Origin: Streptomyces tsukubensis
GTDB taxonomy: Bacteria; Actinomycetota; Actinomycetes; Streptomycetales; Streptomycetaceae
Assembly (NCBI RefSeq): GCF_003932715.1
Contig: NZ_CP020700.1
Span: 3,122,501-3,186,500 of the forward strand
Direction: 5' to 3'
DNA: 64,000 nucleotides
Both the position numbers and the translations under genes were made by a program. Under the pieces are notes generated by a model that was not told where the DNA came from, did no database searches, and saw nothing but the letters and a program-made list of their open reading frames with translations. Positions within the stretch are counted from its first letter, which is position 1. Each line of letters opens with the position of its first letter. Below are positions 52,601 to 59,871 of this stretch, piece by piece.

Positions 52601-54264
52601 GCGATCCGGTCTCCCTCGACGTCCTGCTGCCGCAGCTGGAGACCACACCGGAGCGCGGTCTGCACCCCCCGCGCTACGCCGCCCTGGGCCGGCTGCGGGT
52701 CCCGGTCGGGCTGGTCGACCGGCCCGACCAGCAGCGCCGCGAACCGCTGGTCCTCGACTTCTCGGGCACCGGCGGGGACGGGCTGATCGTCGGCGCGCCC
52801 CAGTCCGGCAAATCCACTCTGCTGCGGACCGTCGTCCTCTCCCTCGCCCTGACCCACACCCCGGCCGAGGTCCAGTTCTACTGCCTCGACTTCGGCGGCG
52901 GCGGGCTCCAGCAGCTCGGCGGGCTGCCGCATACGGGCGGTGTCGCGGGCCGGCTCGAACCGGACCGGGTACGCCGCACCGTCGCGGAAGCGACGGAGAT
53001 CCTCGAACAGCGCGAGGCGTTCTTCGCGGCCGAGAACATCGAGTCCATGGCCGCCTACCGCCGGGACCGGGCCCGGGGGCGGTGGCCGGACCAGCCGTGG
53101 GGCGACGTCTTCCTGATCGTCGACGGCTGGGCGGGCTTCAAAACCGACTACGAGGAGCTGGAGGGGGCCCTCGCCGACCTCGCCGCCCGCGGCCCGGCCT
53201 TCGGCATCCATCTGCTGCTGACGGCCGTCCGGTACGCGGAGGTGCGTCCGGCGCTCCGCGACCGTCTCGGCACCCGGGTCGAGCTGCGTCTCTCCGACCC
53301 CGTCGAGTCGGAGATCTCCCGGAAGGCGGCGCAGGGCGTCCCGATCGGGGTCCCCGGGCGCGGTCTGACCTCCGACACGTTCCACTTCCTGGCCGCCGTA
53401 CCGAGGCTGAGCGACCTGTCCGCGCCCGATACGGGTCTCGCGGAGGCCACGGCACGCCTCGTCGCCGCCGTCGGCCTGCAGTGGCCGGGCCCGTCCGCGC
53501 CGCCCGTGCGGGTGCTGCCCGCACTGCTGCCGGACAGTTCGCTGCCCGCCGAGTCCGGCCGTTCGAGCGGGGAGATCCTGCTCGGTCTGGACGGGACGAC
53601 GCTCCAGCCCTTCGGCATCGACTTCGAGACCGACCCCTGGCTGGTGGTCTTCGGGGAGTCGCAGTCCGGCAAATCGTCCCTGCTGCGGCTGCTGGCGAAC
53701 CGGATCGCCGAACGCTACACGCCCGCGCAGGCGCAGCTGTTCGTCGTCGACTACCGGCGGTCGCTCCTCGGCGAGCTGCCGCCGGAGCACGTGGTGCAGT
53801 ACGTCCCGTCGACGGGCCTCCAGCCGCATGTCGCGGCCCTCGCGGACCTCGCGCGGCGGCGGCTGCCGACGGCGAACGTCACCCCGGACGAGCTGCGGAA
53901 CCGGTCCTGGTACTCCGGGCCCGATCTGTTCCTGCTCGTCGACGACTACGACCTTGTCGCGACCGGGTCCGGCAATCCGCTCTACCCGCTCCTCGAACAT
54001 CTGCCGTTCGCCCGGGACGTCGGCCTGCGCCTGGTGCTGTGCCGGAGTTCGGCGGGGGCGGGCCGGGCGCTGTACGAGCCGCTGCTCCAGTATCTGCGCG
54101 ATCAGGGCGCGCCCGCGCTGATGCTCTCGGGCGACCGTTCCGAGGGGTCCCTCTTCGGCTCGGTCCGGCTGTCCCGGCAGCCCCCGGGCCGCGGGACCCT
54201 CACCGGCCGCCGCGACCGTCCCCGTCAGGTCCAGCTCGCCTACCGGCAGCCCCGGGAGGGCTGA
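49561..54264 (+). CDS. Caspase fused to four tandem FtsK/EccC-type ATPase domains
   Basis: 1567 residues. Residues 7-250: caspase/peptidase C14 with catalytic His86 (YLACHGIRND) and Cys136 (LLDCCYSGLF). Residues 206-217 form a perfect EF-hand loop (D206, D208, D210, G211, I213, E217). P-loops lie at Lys335, Lys637, Lys1084 and Lys1371; domains 2-4 follow the order of the type VII secretion ATPase EccC (GATGSGKSELLRTL; GAPQSGKSTLLRTV; GESQSGKSSLLRLL), domain 1 is an extra copy. Only domain 2 has a full Walker B with Glu744 (VVVDEVSELI). No membrane helices as in EccC. Linker 850-985 is Pro/Ala-rich with an MPQE repeat. Overlaps EACC1 gene. Confidence 0.9.
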   Translation: MAGMAGRRIALLVATDGYVDPGLNQLRSPARGADELAALLKDEAVGRFDFVRTLTNRPKEEIEREIEALLSHRAPGDLVLLYLACHGIRNDTDRLFFATIGTDLNRPHTTAVRADLIHQLLDECEARTKIVLLDCCYSGLFHRATPMSPAPVDVEAALVGRGTFVITASTALEYAYEGEQLTMDNARPVSRFTAALNEGLGTGYADLDRDGVITPDELYTYVHDAVANQSGPEQTPTKSGQYEGHVAIAYAAPADPATGLPRQSAKRDQLVLGSLLPPPVDTPDRGFICDAWEGASRLLVPIGRTPAASGGDLTCLDLSSRSGNVAVIGRLGSGKTTLLRSLTMSLTLTHTPHEAEFYLLEGAVNRLGVLRSMPHVKELAAAHEHEAVGRVLTAVKDAVAIRRALFRDLGIDSVEEFRELRAAGRLPYDGGSDVFLVVDGWLDFDWEMADFAQEVHRITNAGLNYGVHLIASARRWSDFGPSLLGLLGTRVEMPLDDPAESQIDTVLSGGLGIGWGLSHRRRFQVAVPHLEEVSGAAEARRSLAETIRRMRERWLGVQPGAAAPPRTDIPFTELYGIEDAEAFDADAAWSPRTPQDRLRVPIGVGEDGRPVLLDLKESAQGGTGPHGLCIGATGSGKSELLRTLVLGLAVTHSPRALNFVLADFKGRATFAGTERLPHLSALITGLSEDPALVDRMSGALGGELRRRQELLQSAGYTSAEGYEEVRAAGAPLAPLPSLLVVVDEVSELISVRPDFLELLVMIARVGGSLGVHLLLASHRLDEGRLRGLDTYLSYRIGLRTFSSAESRRVIGVPDAYHLPALPGSGYLQYGDGRTVRFRAAYVSAPQARTSLPELPEHPEAPVTAVPARSEPEEEADTEVGFGAGPPVIPQPGSAWQVPQEMPQEMPQEMPVGAAPGGTPSVPPQESGDAVPDHRDAAGAAIAAGIIAAGTTAAAHIGALIRTDADTPDGTPGEHPGSAAPGAPAAFGDSLLDVLVRRTAGQGPPAHQVWLPPLGDPVSLDVLLPQLETTPERGLHPPRYAALGRLRVPVGLVDRPDQQRREPLVLDFSGTGGDGLIVGAPQSGKSTLLRTVVLSLALTHTPAEVQFYCLDFGGGGLQQLGGLPHTGGVAGRLEPDRVRRTVAEATEILEQREAFFAAENIESMAAYRRDRARGRWPDQPWGDVFLIVDGWAGFKTDYEELEGALADLAARGPAFGIHLLLTAVRYAEVRPALRDRLGTRVELRLSDPVESEISRKAAQGVPIGVPGRGLTSDTFHFLAAVPRLSDLSAPDTGLAEATARLVAAVGLQWPGPSAPPVRVLPALLPDSSLPAESGRSSGEILLGLDGTTLQPFGIDFETDPWLVVFGESQSGKSSLLRLLANRIAERYTPAQAQLFVVDYRRSLLGELPPEHVVQYVPSTGLQPHVAALADLARRRLPTANVTPDELRNRSWYSGPDLFLLVDDYDLVATGSGNPLYPLLEHLPFARDVGLRLVLCRSSAGAGRALYEPLLQYLRDQGAPALMLSGDRSEGSLFGSVRLSRQPPGRGTLTGRRDRPRQVQLAYRQPREG
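52252..52287. repeat. Three 12-bp repeats in the caspase gene
   Basis: CCGCAGGAGATG repeated exactly three times, adding MPQE units in the linker between ATPase domains 2 and 3. Reading frame is kept, so length variation is tolerated. Confidence 0.85.
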
Positions 54265-54354
54265 CAGGGCGGCAGGAGGGACGCGGGGGCGCGGGGGTGC
54301 CGGGGTCCGGTGCGGCGGTACGGGGGCGGGGCACGGGTCCCGTCGTCGCGGGGC

Positions 54355-55527
54355 TCACCCGATCACGCGCTCCATCACCGGGGCCGTCTTCAGTGCCGAG
54401 CCGGTGAGGACGACGACCGTGGTCTGTCCCGGTTGGATCACCCCGCGGCGGGCGAATCCGGTGACCGCCGCGGCCGCGGTGGCGCTGGTGGGTTCCGCGT
54501 ACAGCCCCTTCCTCGCCAGGCCCCGGACGGCCTCCTCGATGCCCTGTTCCGGGACCGCGAGCAGGTCGCCGCCCGAGGCGCGGATCGCGCGCAGCACCTC
54601 CGGGAGGCGGACGGGGTGCCGGATCGCGGTGCCTTCGGCGATCGTCGGGGCGGTCTCGACGGGGACCTCCGTCTCCGCTCCGGCGCGGAAGGCCGCGTAC
54701 AGCGGGGCGCAGTTGGCGGGCTGGGCCACCAGCAGGCGCGGCAGCCGTTCGATACGGCCCGCCGCCAGGAGTTCGCCGAAGCCGATGGCGCAGCCGAGGA
54801 CGGTGCTGCCCGCGCCCGCGACGGTGACCACGTTGTCGGGGGCGCGGAAGCCGAGGTCCTCCCAGATCTCGTAGGCGAGGGTCTTGGTGCCCTGGAGGAA
54901 GAAGGGGTGCCAGTTGTGGCCCGCGTAGACCGCGCCGGCCCCGGCCCGGCGCAGCGCTTCGGCGGCGGTGGCTTCGCGGTCGCCGGGGATGCGTTCGATG
55001 TCGGCGCCGTACGCCCGGGTCTGGAGGATCTTGGCGGGTGAGGTGTGTTCGGGGACGAGGATCCGGGCGCGGATGCCCGCGGCGGCGCAGTAGGCGGCGA
55101 TCGACGAGCCGCCGTTGCCGGAGCTGTCCTCGATGATCTCGGTGATGCCGTGGTGGGCGAGGTAGGAGACCAGCAGGCTGGCGCCGCGGTCCTTGAAGCT
55201 GCCGGTGGGGTTGGCCCATTCGGCCTTGTAGGAGACCGGTACGCCGTCCCATTCGCCGTCGAGGAGCGGGGTGCAGCCCTCCCCCAGGGTGACGGGGGCC
55301 AGGGGCAGCGGGAACGCGGCGCGGTAGCGCCAGAGGGAGCGGCGGGCGGTGTCCACGTCGACGGGGGCCGGGCCGGGCAGCGGGGTGACGGTCAGCGGGG
55401 CTCCGTCGTCGCCGCGCCAGCGGTGCGGATCGGTGAGGGGGTAGCGGCGGCCCGAGCGTTCGTCGAGATAGGCGGGGGCGGGGTGGGCGGTCGTCGCGGC
55501 GGACTCAGCGGACTCGGCAGCAGACAT
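54355..55527 (-). CDS. Threonine-synthase-like PLP enzyme
   Basis: 390 residues from ATG 55525-55527. It is a fold-type II PLP enzyme of the threonine synthase group: PLP lysine K112 in NPTGSFKDRG, phosphate-binding SSGNGGSSIAAYCAAAG, GAGSTVLGCAIGFGELLAAG and AEPTSATAAAAVTGF near the C-terminus. Expected reaction: O-phosphohomoserine to threonine, but the genome will have a separate ThrC, so a related beta-replacement or elimination is equally possible. It is convergent with the caspase gene and has a candidate leaderless promoter (55535-55563). Confidence 0.92.
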   Translation of the reverse strand: MSAAESAESAATTAHPAPAYLDERSGRRYPLTDPHRWRGDDGAPLTVTPLPGPAPVDVDTARRSLWRYRAAFPLPLAPVTLGEGCTPLLDGEWDGVPVSYKAEWANPTGSFKDRGASLLVSYLAHHGITEIIEDSSGNGGSSIAAYCAAAGIRARILVPEHTSPAKILQTRAYGADIERIPGDREATAAEALRRAGAGAVYAGHNWHPFFLQGTKTLAYEIWEDLGFRAPDNVVTVAGAGSTVLGCAIGFGELLAAGRIERLPRLLVAQPANCAPLYAAFRAGAETEVPVETAPTIAEGTAIRHPVRLPEVLRAIRASGGDLLAVPEQGIEEAVRGLARKGLYAEPTSATAAAAVTGFARRGVIQPGQTTVVVLTGSALKTAPVMERVIG

Positions 55528-55534
55528 GATCGAC

Positions 55535-55563
55535 AGATTTTCCAGAACCGGATTCTCTGTCAA
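55535..55563 (-). promoter_or_regulatory. Candidate leaderless promoter of the threonine-synthase-like gene
   Basis: TTGACA (minus strand, 55563-55558), 17 bases, AAATCT (55540-55535), then 7 bases to the ATG. The predicted transcript would start at or next to the start codon, so the mRNA would lack a leader. The -10 is imperfect (A at position 2, T at 6). Confidence 0.55.
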
Positions 55564-55663
55564 GAACGGCTGGGGTGCGGTTTACGGGTACGGGTGCGGA
55601 GGGGCCGCCGGTCGGCGGACGACGGCTCCCCGGGGTCCCCGCCGCGGCAGGAGCGGGCCTCCG

Positions 55664-56920
55664 TCAGCGGCCGATGACGCGGCCCCTTGCCTGTTTGAGG
55701 ATCTCGCCGGGCGCGATGCCGAGGGACCGGTTCAGCCGGTTGCGCATGTGCTCGTAGACGTCGAGCGCCGCGACCCGCATACCCGCCGCCGTGAGCGCTT
55801 CCATCAGCAGCGCGTGCGAGGACTCGTTGAAGTGGTCCTCCTCGCAGGCGCGCCGGGCCGCGACGATGGCCTCGCGCGGCCTGCGGGCGTCCAGCGCCGC
55901 CCGGGCCAGGTCCTGGAGGTGGCCCGTGTGCTCCAGCATCAGCGACTGCTGGGCCTGGTGGTCGACGCACTCGGGCGGGATGCCCTCCAGCAGCCTGCCG
56001 CGCCACAGGGAGTGGGCGTGTTGGAGGTGGCGCAGCCTGCTCTGCGGGTCGGCGAGTTGGCGGGCGCGTTCGGTGGCGTGCCGGAAGCGGGCGAGGTCGG
56101 TCGGCATATCGCCGCCGGTGAGGGCGTATCCCGAGGGCTGGGTGACCACGCCGAGGCCGCCGTCGGTGGCGTTCAGCAGCCAGGAGCGGAGCCGGTGGGC
56201 GCCGGTGTGCAGGCACTGCCGGGCCTGGGGTGCCGTGCGGTCGGGCCAGAGGCGGGTGGCGAAGGTGTCGGCGTTCACCGGGAGGGGATGGGCCAGGGCC
56301 AGGCTGCCCAGCAGGGCGCGGACGACGGATCCGGAGGGTGCGGTGGGGCCGTCGGGGCCGAAGAGGACGACCGGGCCGAGGATGCCGACGCTGTGGACCG
56401 GCCCGGCCTCCGGTTCGTCGGCGGGGTCGTCTGCTGGGTCGCCTGCGGGGGCGCCTGCGGTGTCCGCCGGGCCGGGTCCCGCGGGGCTGCCGTGGGCGGT
56501 GTGCCGCTCGTAGGCGGTGAGGGGCGCGGCCGGCCGGTGGCGGGCGCCCGCCGGGTCGTGGAGTCCGGGGGCGGTGCCGGGCGGGGCGGGGACCGCGGAC
56601 GGGTAGGGGGCCGACGGCCCGTGCGGGACCGGCGGCTGGTGGGACACGGACGGGCCGTGCGGAGTGGTGGGCAGGGTGTGGGGTACGGAGGGTGGGTGCG
56701 GGAGCGGCGGGCCGTAGGGCGCCCTCGGGCCGTACGACGTCTTCGGATCGTTCTTCGGATCGTACGAGCCCCGCCGCACGGGCCGCGGCTTCCCCTCCGC
56801 GCCCGCTCGTCCGCCCGCCACGGCCCGCTCCCCCGGACGGGTCGGCGGCGCGTCGGTGGTGGCCGGCCAACCGCGGCTCTGGTCGAGGAGCCCCGGGTCG
56901 ATGTCACCGGCTCTCTGCAT
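55664..56920 (-). CDS. SARP-type (AfsR/BTAD) regulator with Pro-rich N-terminus
   Basis: 418 residues. Residues ~175-270 are an OmpR-type winged helix (SVGILGPVVLFGPDGPTAPS, RALLGSLALAHPLPVNADTF, LRSWLLNATDGGLGVV), and ~275-415 the bacterial transcriptional activator domain (LWRGRLLEGIPPECVDHQAQ, AACEEDHFNESSHALLMEAL). There is no ATPase domain, so it is a small SARP. The first ~170 residues are Pro/His/Gly-rich and probably disordered. SARPs activate secondary-metabolite genes; no target cluster is in view. It precedes selD by 48 bp on the same strand order (downstream of selD). Confidence 0.9.
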   Translation of the reverse strand: MQRAGDIDPGLLDQSRGWPATTDAPPTRPGERAVAGGRAGAEGKPRPVRRGSYDPKNDPKTSYGPRAPYGPPLPHPPSVPHTLPTTPHGPSVSHQPPVPHGPSAPYPSAVPAPPGTAPGLHDPAGARHRPAAPLTAYERHTAHGSPAGPGPADTAGAPAGDPADDPADEPEAGPVHSVGILGPVVLFGPDGPTAPSGSVVRALLGSLALAHPLPVNADTFATRLWPDRTAPQARQCLHTGAHRLRSWLLNATDGGLGVVTQPSGYALTGGDMPTDLARFRHATERARQLADPQSRLRHLQHAHSLWRGRLLEGIPPECVDHQAQQSLMLEHTGHLQDLARAALDARRPREAIVAARRACEEDHFNESSHALLMEALTAAGMRVAALDVYEHMRNRLNRSLGIAPGEILKQARGRVIGR

Positions 56921-56968
56921 GGTGGAACCCCGATTCGTCGATGGTCGGTGTCACGTGGGTCCGTCGGT

Positions 56969-57994
56969 TCAGCGGAGCAGTACGGTGCTGCCCCCGAAGG
57001 GAAGGACCTCTCCGATGACCGGATGACCTGGCAGCTCTCCGGCCAGAAGCAGACCGCCCGAGGTCTGGGCGTCGGCCAGCAGGAGGGCCGTGGTCTCGTC
57101 GGCCGCGGTGAGGTCGGCGTGGGGCGCCACCCAGTCCAGATTGCGGCGGCTGCCGCCGCTGATGCTGCCCCGGGCGGCCGCGGTGCGGGCGGCGGCGAGG
57201 ACCGGCACCCGGGCGGTGTCGATGGCGAGGGTCACCCCGGAGGCGCGGGCCACCCGGTGGGCGTGGCCGAGGAGTCCGAAGCCGGTGACGTCCGTTCCGG
57301 CCCGGATCCCGGCGGCGACGGCGGCGGCCGACGCGTCCCTGTTGAGGGTGGTCATCACCTCGACGGCCTCGGGGAACACCTCGCCGGTGGCCTTGTGGAG
57401 GGTGTTGAGGACGCCGACACCGAGGGGTTTGGTGAGGGTGAGGGGGGTGCCGGGGGCGGCCCGGTCCACGGTGATCAGCCGGGCGGGGTCGGCGGTGCCG
57501 GTCACCGCCATGCCGTAGAGGGGTTCGGCGGAGTCGACGCTGTGGCCGCCCGCGACGGCGCAGCCCGCGGACCTGGCGGCGTCCAGACCGCCGCGGAGCA
57601 CCTCGCGGGCGAGGTCCATCGGCAGCGTCTCGCGCGGCCAGGCGAGGAGGTTGACCGCCATGACGGGCGTGCCGCCCATCGCGTACACGTCGGACATGGC
57701 GTTGGTGGCGGCGATCCGGCCCCAGGTGTAGGGGTCGTCGGCAACAGGGGTGAAGAAGTCGGCGGTGGAGATCACGGCCAGGGGGCCGTCGACGCGGACG
57801 GCGGCCGCGTCGTCGCCGTGTTCCGGCCCGACGAGGAGGGCGGAGGCGCCGGGCCGGCCGTCGGCGGACGGGGATCCGGGCACGGCGGGCGCCGCGTCGG
57901 TGAGGCCGTTGAGTAAGGTCTCCAGTTCACCGGGCGGGATCTTGCAGGCGCAGCCGCCGCCCCGCCCGTACTGGGTCATCCGCAAGCCGGTCAT
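56969..57994 (-). CDS. selD: Selenide, water dikinase SelD
   Basis: 341 residues from ATG 57992-57994, overlapping the selB stop (ATGA). It makes selenophosphate from selenide and ATP, the selenium donor for selenocysteine synthesis. The active N-terminus GRGGGCACKIPPGELETLLN carries Cys15 and Lys18, equal to the essential Cys17 and Lys20 of the E. coli enzyme; the active residue is cysteine here, not selenocysteine. Other marks are ISTADFFTPVADDPYTWGRI, ATNAMSDVYAMGGTPVMAVN, AGGHSVDSAEPLYGMAVTGT and GTDVTGFGLLGHAHR. Works with selA/selB upstream. Confidence 0.97.
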   Translation of the reverse strand: MTGLRMTQYGRGGGCACKIPPGELETLLNGLTDAAPAVPGSPSADGRPGASALLVGPEHGDDAAAVRVDGPLAVISTADFFTPVADDPYTWGRIAATNAMSDVYAMGGTPVMAVNLLAWPRETLPMDLAREVLRGGLDAARSAGCAVAGGHSVDSAEPLYGMAVTGTADPARLITVDRAAPGTPLTLTKPLGVGVLNTLHKATGEVFPEAVEVMTTLNRDASAAAVAAGIRAGTDVTGFGLLGHAHRVARASGVTLAIDTARVPVLAAARTAAARGSISGGSRRNLDWVAPHADLTAADETTALLLADAQTSGGLLLAGELPGHPVIGEVLPFGGSTVLLR

Positions 57995-59871
57995 GTGCTG
58001 TTCTCCCTTGTGAGGCGGGTGGGGCACAGGGTGCGCCGATCATCGGGGCCGCGCCGGGTGACTCCGGTGCGGTCGAGATGCTCGATGAGTGGGAGGGCAA
58101 TCCGGCGGGGTACGTTCCACCGGATCCGCGCCTCCGAGACGGTGAACGGATTTTCGGCCAGGGGGGTGAGGGCCTCGGCCGCGCGCTCCGGGACTCCGGG
58201 GGCGACATGGACGGTGTCGGAGAGCCGGACGAGCCGTCCTGACCTGACGGCGAGCGCCAGTTCGCGGCGGCCGATGCCGAGCGCGGCGAGTTCGGCGGGG
58301 GTCGGTGCGAGGAACTCGCCCCGGGCGAGCCCCGCTTCGAGTGCGGCCACCAGGGCGCGGGCGGCCGCGGGGAGGGGGTCGGCGTGGTCGGCGCGGACGA
58401 TCCGGCCCTCGCGCAGGGCCCGTTCCGCGGGCAGCAGCGCGGCCAGCAGGGCCCGGTCGGGCAGTCCGAGGCGCTGGATCAGGCTGTTCGCGTCGGCGGG
58501 TTCGCCGTCGGCGGTGGCCTCGGCCACGGCGCCGGTGATCCGGCGGCGTTCGGCGGCCGAGACCAGCCAGTCGCCCGCGACGGGGGCCGCTCGGGTGCAG
58601 TCGACGCCGATCCGGCTCAGGGTGCCGGTGCGGACCAGGCCGCGGACCGCGGTCTCGTGTCCGAGGTCGGGCGTGCCGGGGTGGGCGGCGAGGGTCTCGG
58701 CCCGCAGTCCGCCCGCGCGGCGCGGTCCGACGTACGGCGGTACGGGGTCGAGGACGAGCGCGCTGCCGACCACCCGCCGGTGTTCGGTGACCACCATCCG
58801 GTCACCGATCCGCAGCGGCAGCGGGCGGCCGAGGACGAGCCGGGCGGTGCCCCGGCCGAAGCGGCGGACCTCGGCGGGGACGGCGGCGGAGCCGATGTGC
58901 ACGGTCAGCCGGGGCGAGGTGCCGCGCAGTACCGCACCGGCCAGGCGGACGTCGGCGGTGCCGGTGAGGGTGAATGTCCCGGGTGCGCAGAGCGCCGTAC
59001 CGCGCAGTCCTTCGCGCGGTGCCTCACCGCGCAGGCTGAGGGCCACCCGGGCGGGGCCGGTGGAGCGTCCGGTCGCGCGGCCCAGTTCTTCGAGGCCGCG
59101 GACGGTCAGGGACGGCCCGTCGGGGCCGGTGTGCAGGACGTCGCCCCGGGCGATGCTGCCCTCGGTCAGGGTGCCGGTGGCGACGAGGCCGTGGCCGGGG
59201 CGGGCGAAGGCGCGGTCGGCCCAGAGCCGTACCGGCGCGTCGGTACGCGGCGCGGGCAGCCGGTTCCGTAAGGCGGCGACGGCGGTACGGAGTTCACCGA
59301 GGCCCTGTCCGGTGCGGGCGCTGACGGCGACCGCGGGCAGCTCCGCGAGCCCGGTCCCGGCGAGCGCGGTCCGGGCGCGGGCGAGCGCGGGGCCCGGGTC
59401 GGCAAGGTCGCAGCGGGTGACGACGAGCAGCCCTTCGCGGACGCCGAGGGCGTCGAGGGCGGTGGCGTGCTCCTGGGACTGGGGCATCCAGCCGCCGTCG
59501 GCCGCGACGGCGAACAGGACGGCGGGGACGGGTCCGGCGCCCGCGAGCATGGTGGCGAGAAAACGTTCGTGGCCGGGGACGTCGACGAAGGCGACCCGGT
59601 CGTCGGAGGCGACCCGGTCGTCGGAGGCGACCCGGTCGTCGGAGGCGACCCGGTCGTCGGAGGCGACCCGGTCGTCGGAGGCGGGTCCGCAGGCGCTGCG
59701 GGCTTCGGCGCCCTCCGCGCAGTCCGGGATCGTCGTCCAGACATAGCCCAGGTCGATGCTGAGGCCCCGCCGCCGCTCCTCCTCCGTACGGTCCGGCTCC
59801 ATTCCGGTCAGCGCGCGCAGCAGCGTCGACTTGCCGTGGTCGACGTGGCCCGCGGTCGCCAGGACCATCAT
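57991..59871 (-). CDS. selB: Selenocysteine-specific elongation factor SelB
   Basis: 626 residues from ATG 59869-59871, overlapping the selA stop (ATGA). SelB carries Sec-tRNA to UGA at an SECIS hairpin. G1 GHVDHGKS is at residues 8-15, G2/G3 region with VDVPGHERFLATMLAGAGPV (95-114), and G4 reads TRCD instead of the usual TKxD. Residues 63-92 are five copies of ASDDRV encoded by 18-bp repeats, inserted between the switch I strand and G3. Translation-factor beta barrels follow, then C-terminal winged helices (LSRIGVDCTRAA ... RIRWNVPRRIALPLIEHLDR). Middle of the selA-selB-selD operon. Confidence 0.95.
   Translation of the reverse strand: MMVLATAGHVDHGKSTLLRALTGMEPDRTEEERRRGLSIDLGYVWTTIPDCAEGAEARSACGPASDDRVASDDRVASDDRVASDDRVASDDRVAFVDVPGHERFLATMLAGAGPVPAVLFAVAADGGWMPQSQEHATALDALGVREGLLVVTRCDLADPGPALARARTALAGTGLAELPAVAVSARTGQGLGELRTAVAALRNRLPAPRTDAPVRLWADRAFARPGHGLVATGTLTEGSIARGDVLHTGPDGPSLTVRGLEELGRATGRSTGPARVALSLRGEAPREGLRGTALCAPGTFTLTGTADVRLAGAVLRGTSPRLTVHIGSAAVPAEVRRFGRGTARLVLGRPLPLRIGDRMVVTEHRRVVGSALVLDPVPPYVGPRRAGGLRAETLAAHPGTPDLGHETAVRGLVRTGTLSRIGVDCTRAAPVAGDWLVSAAERRRITGAVAEATADGEPADANSLIQRLGLPDRALLAALLPAERALREGRIVRADHADPLPAAARALVAALEAGLARGEFLAPTPAELAALGIGRRELALAVRSGRLVRLSDTVHVAPGVPERAAEALTPLAENPFTVSEARIRWNVPRRIALPLIEHLDRTGVTRRGPDDRRTLCPTRLTRENST
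59593..59682 (-). repeat. Five perfect 18-bp tandem repeats in selB
   Basis: GACCCGGTCGTCGGAGGC (plus strand) repeats five times without mismatch at 59593-59610, 59611-59628, 59629-59646, 59647-59664 and 59665-59682. Each encodes ASDDRV-type hexapeptides in the GTPase domain. In-frame copy changes would only add or remove six residues. Confidence 0.95.

Noticed and set aside
49561..54264. Type VII secretion locus
   Set aside because: No ESX substrates, EccB, EccD, EccE or mycosin genes lie near the EccC-like domains.
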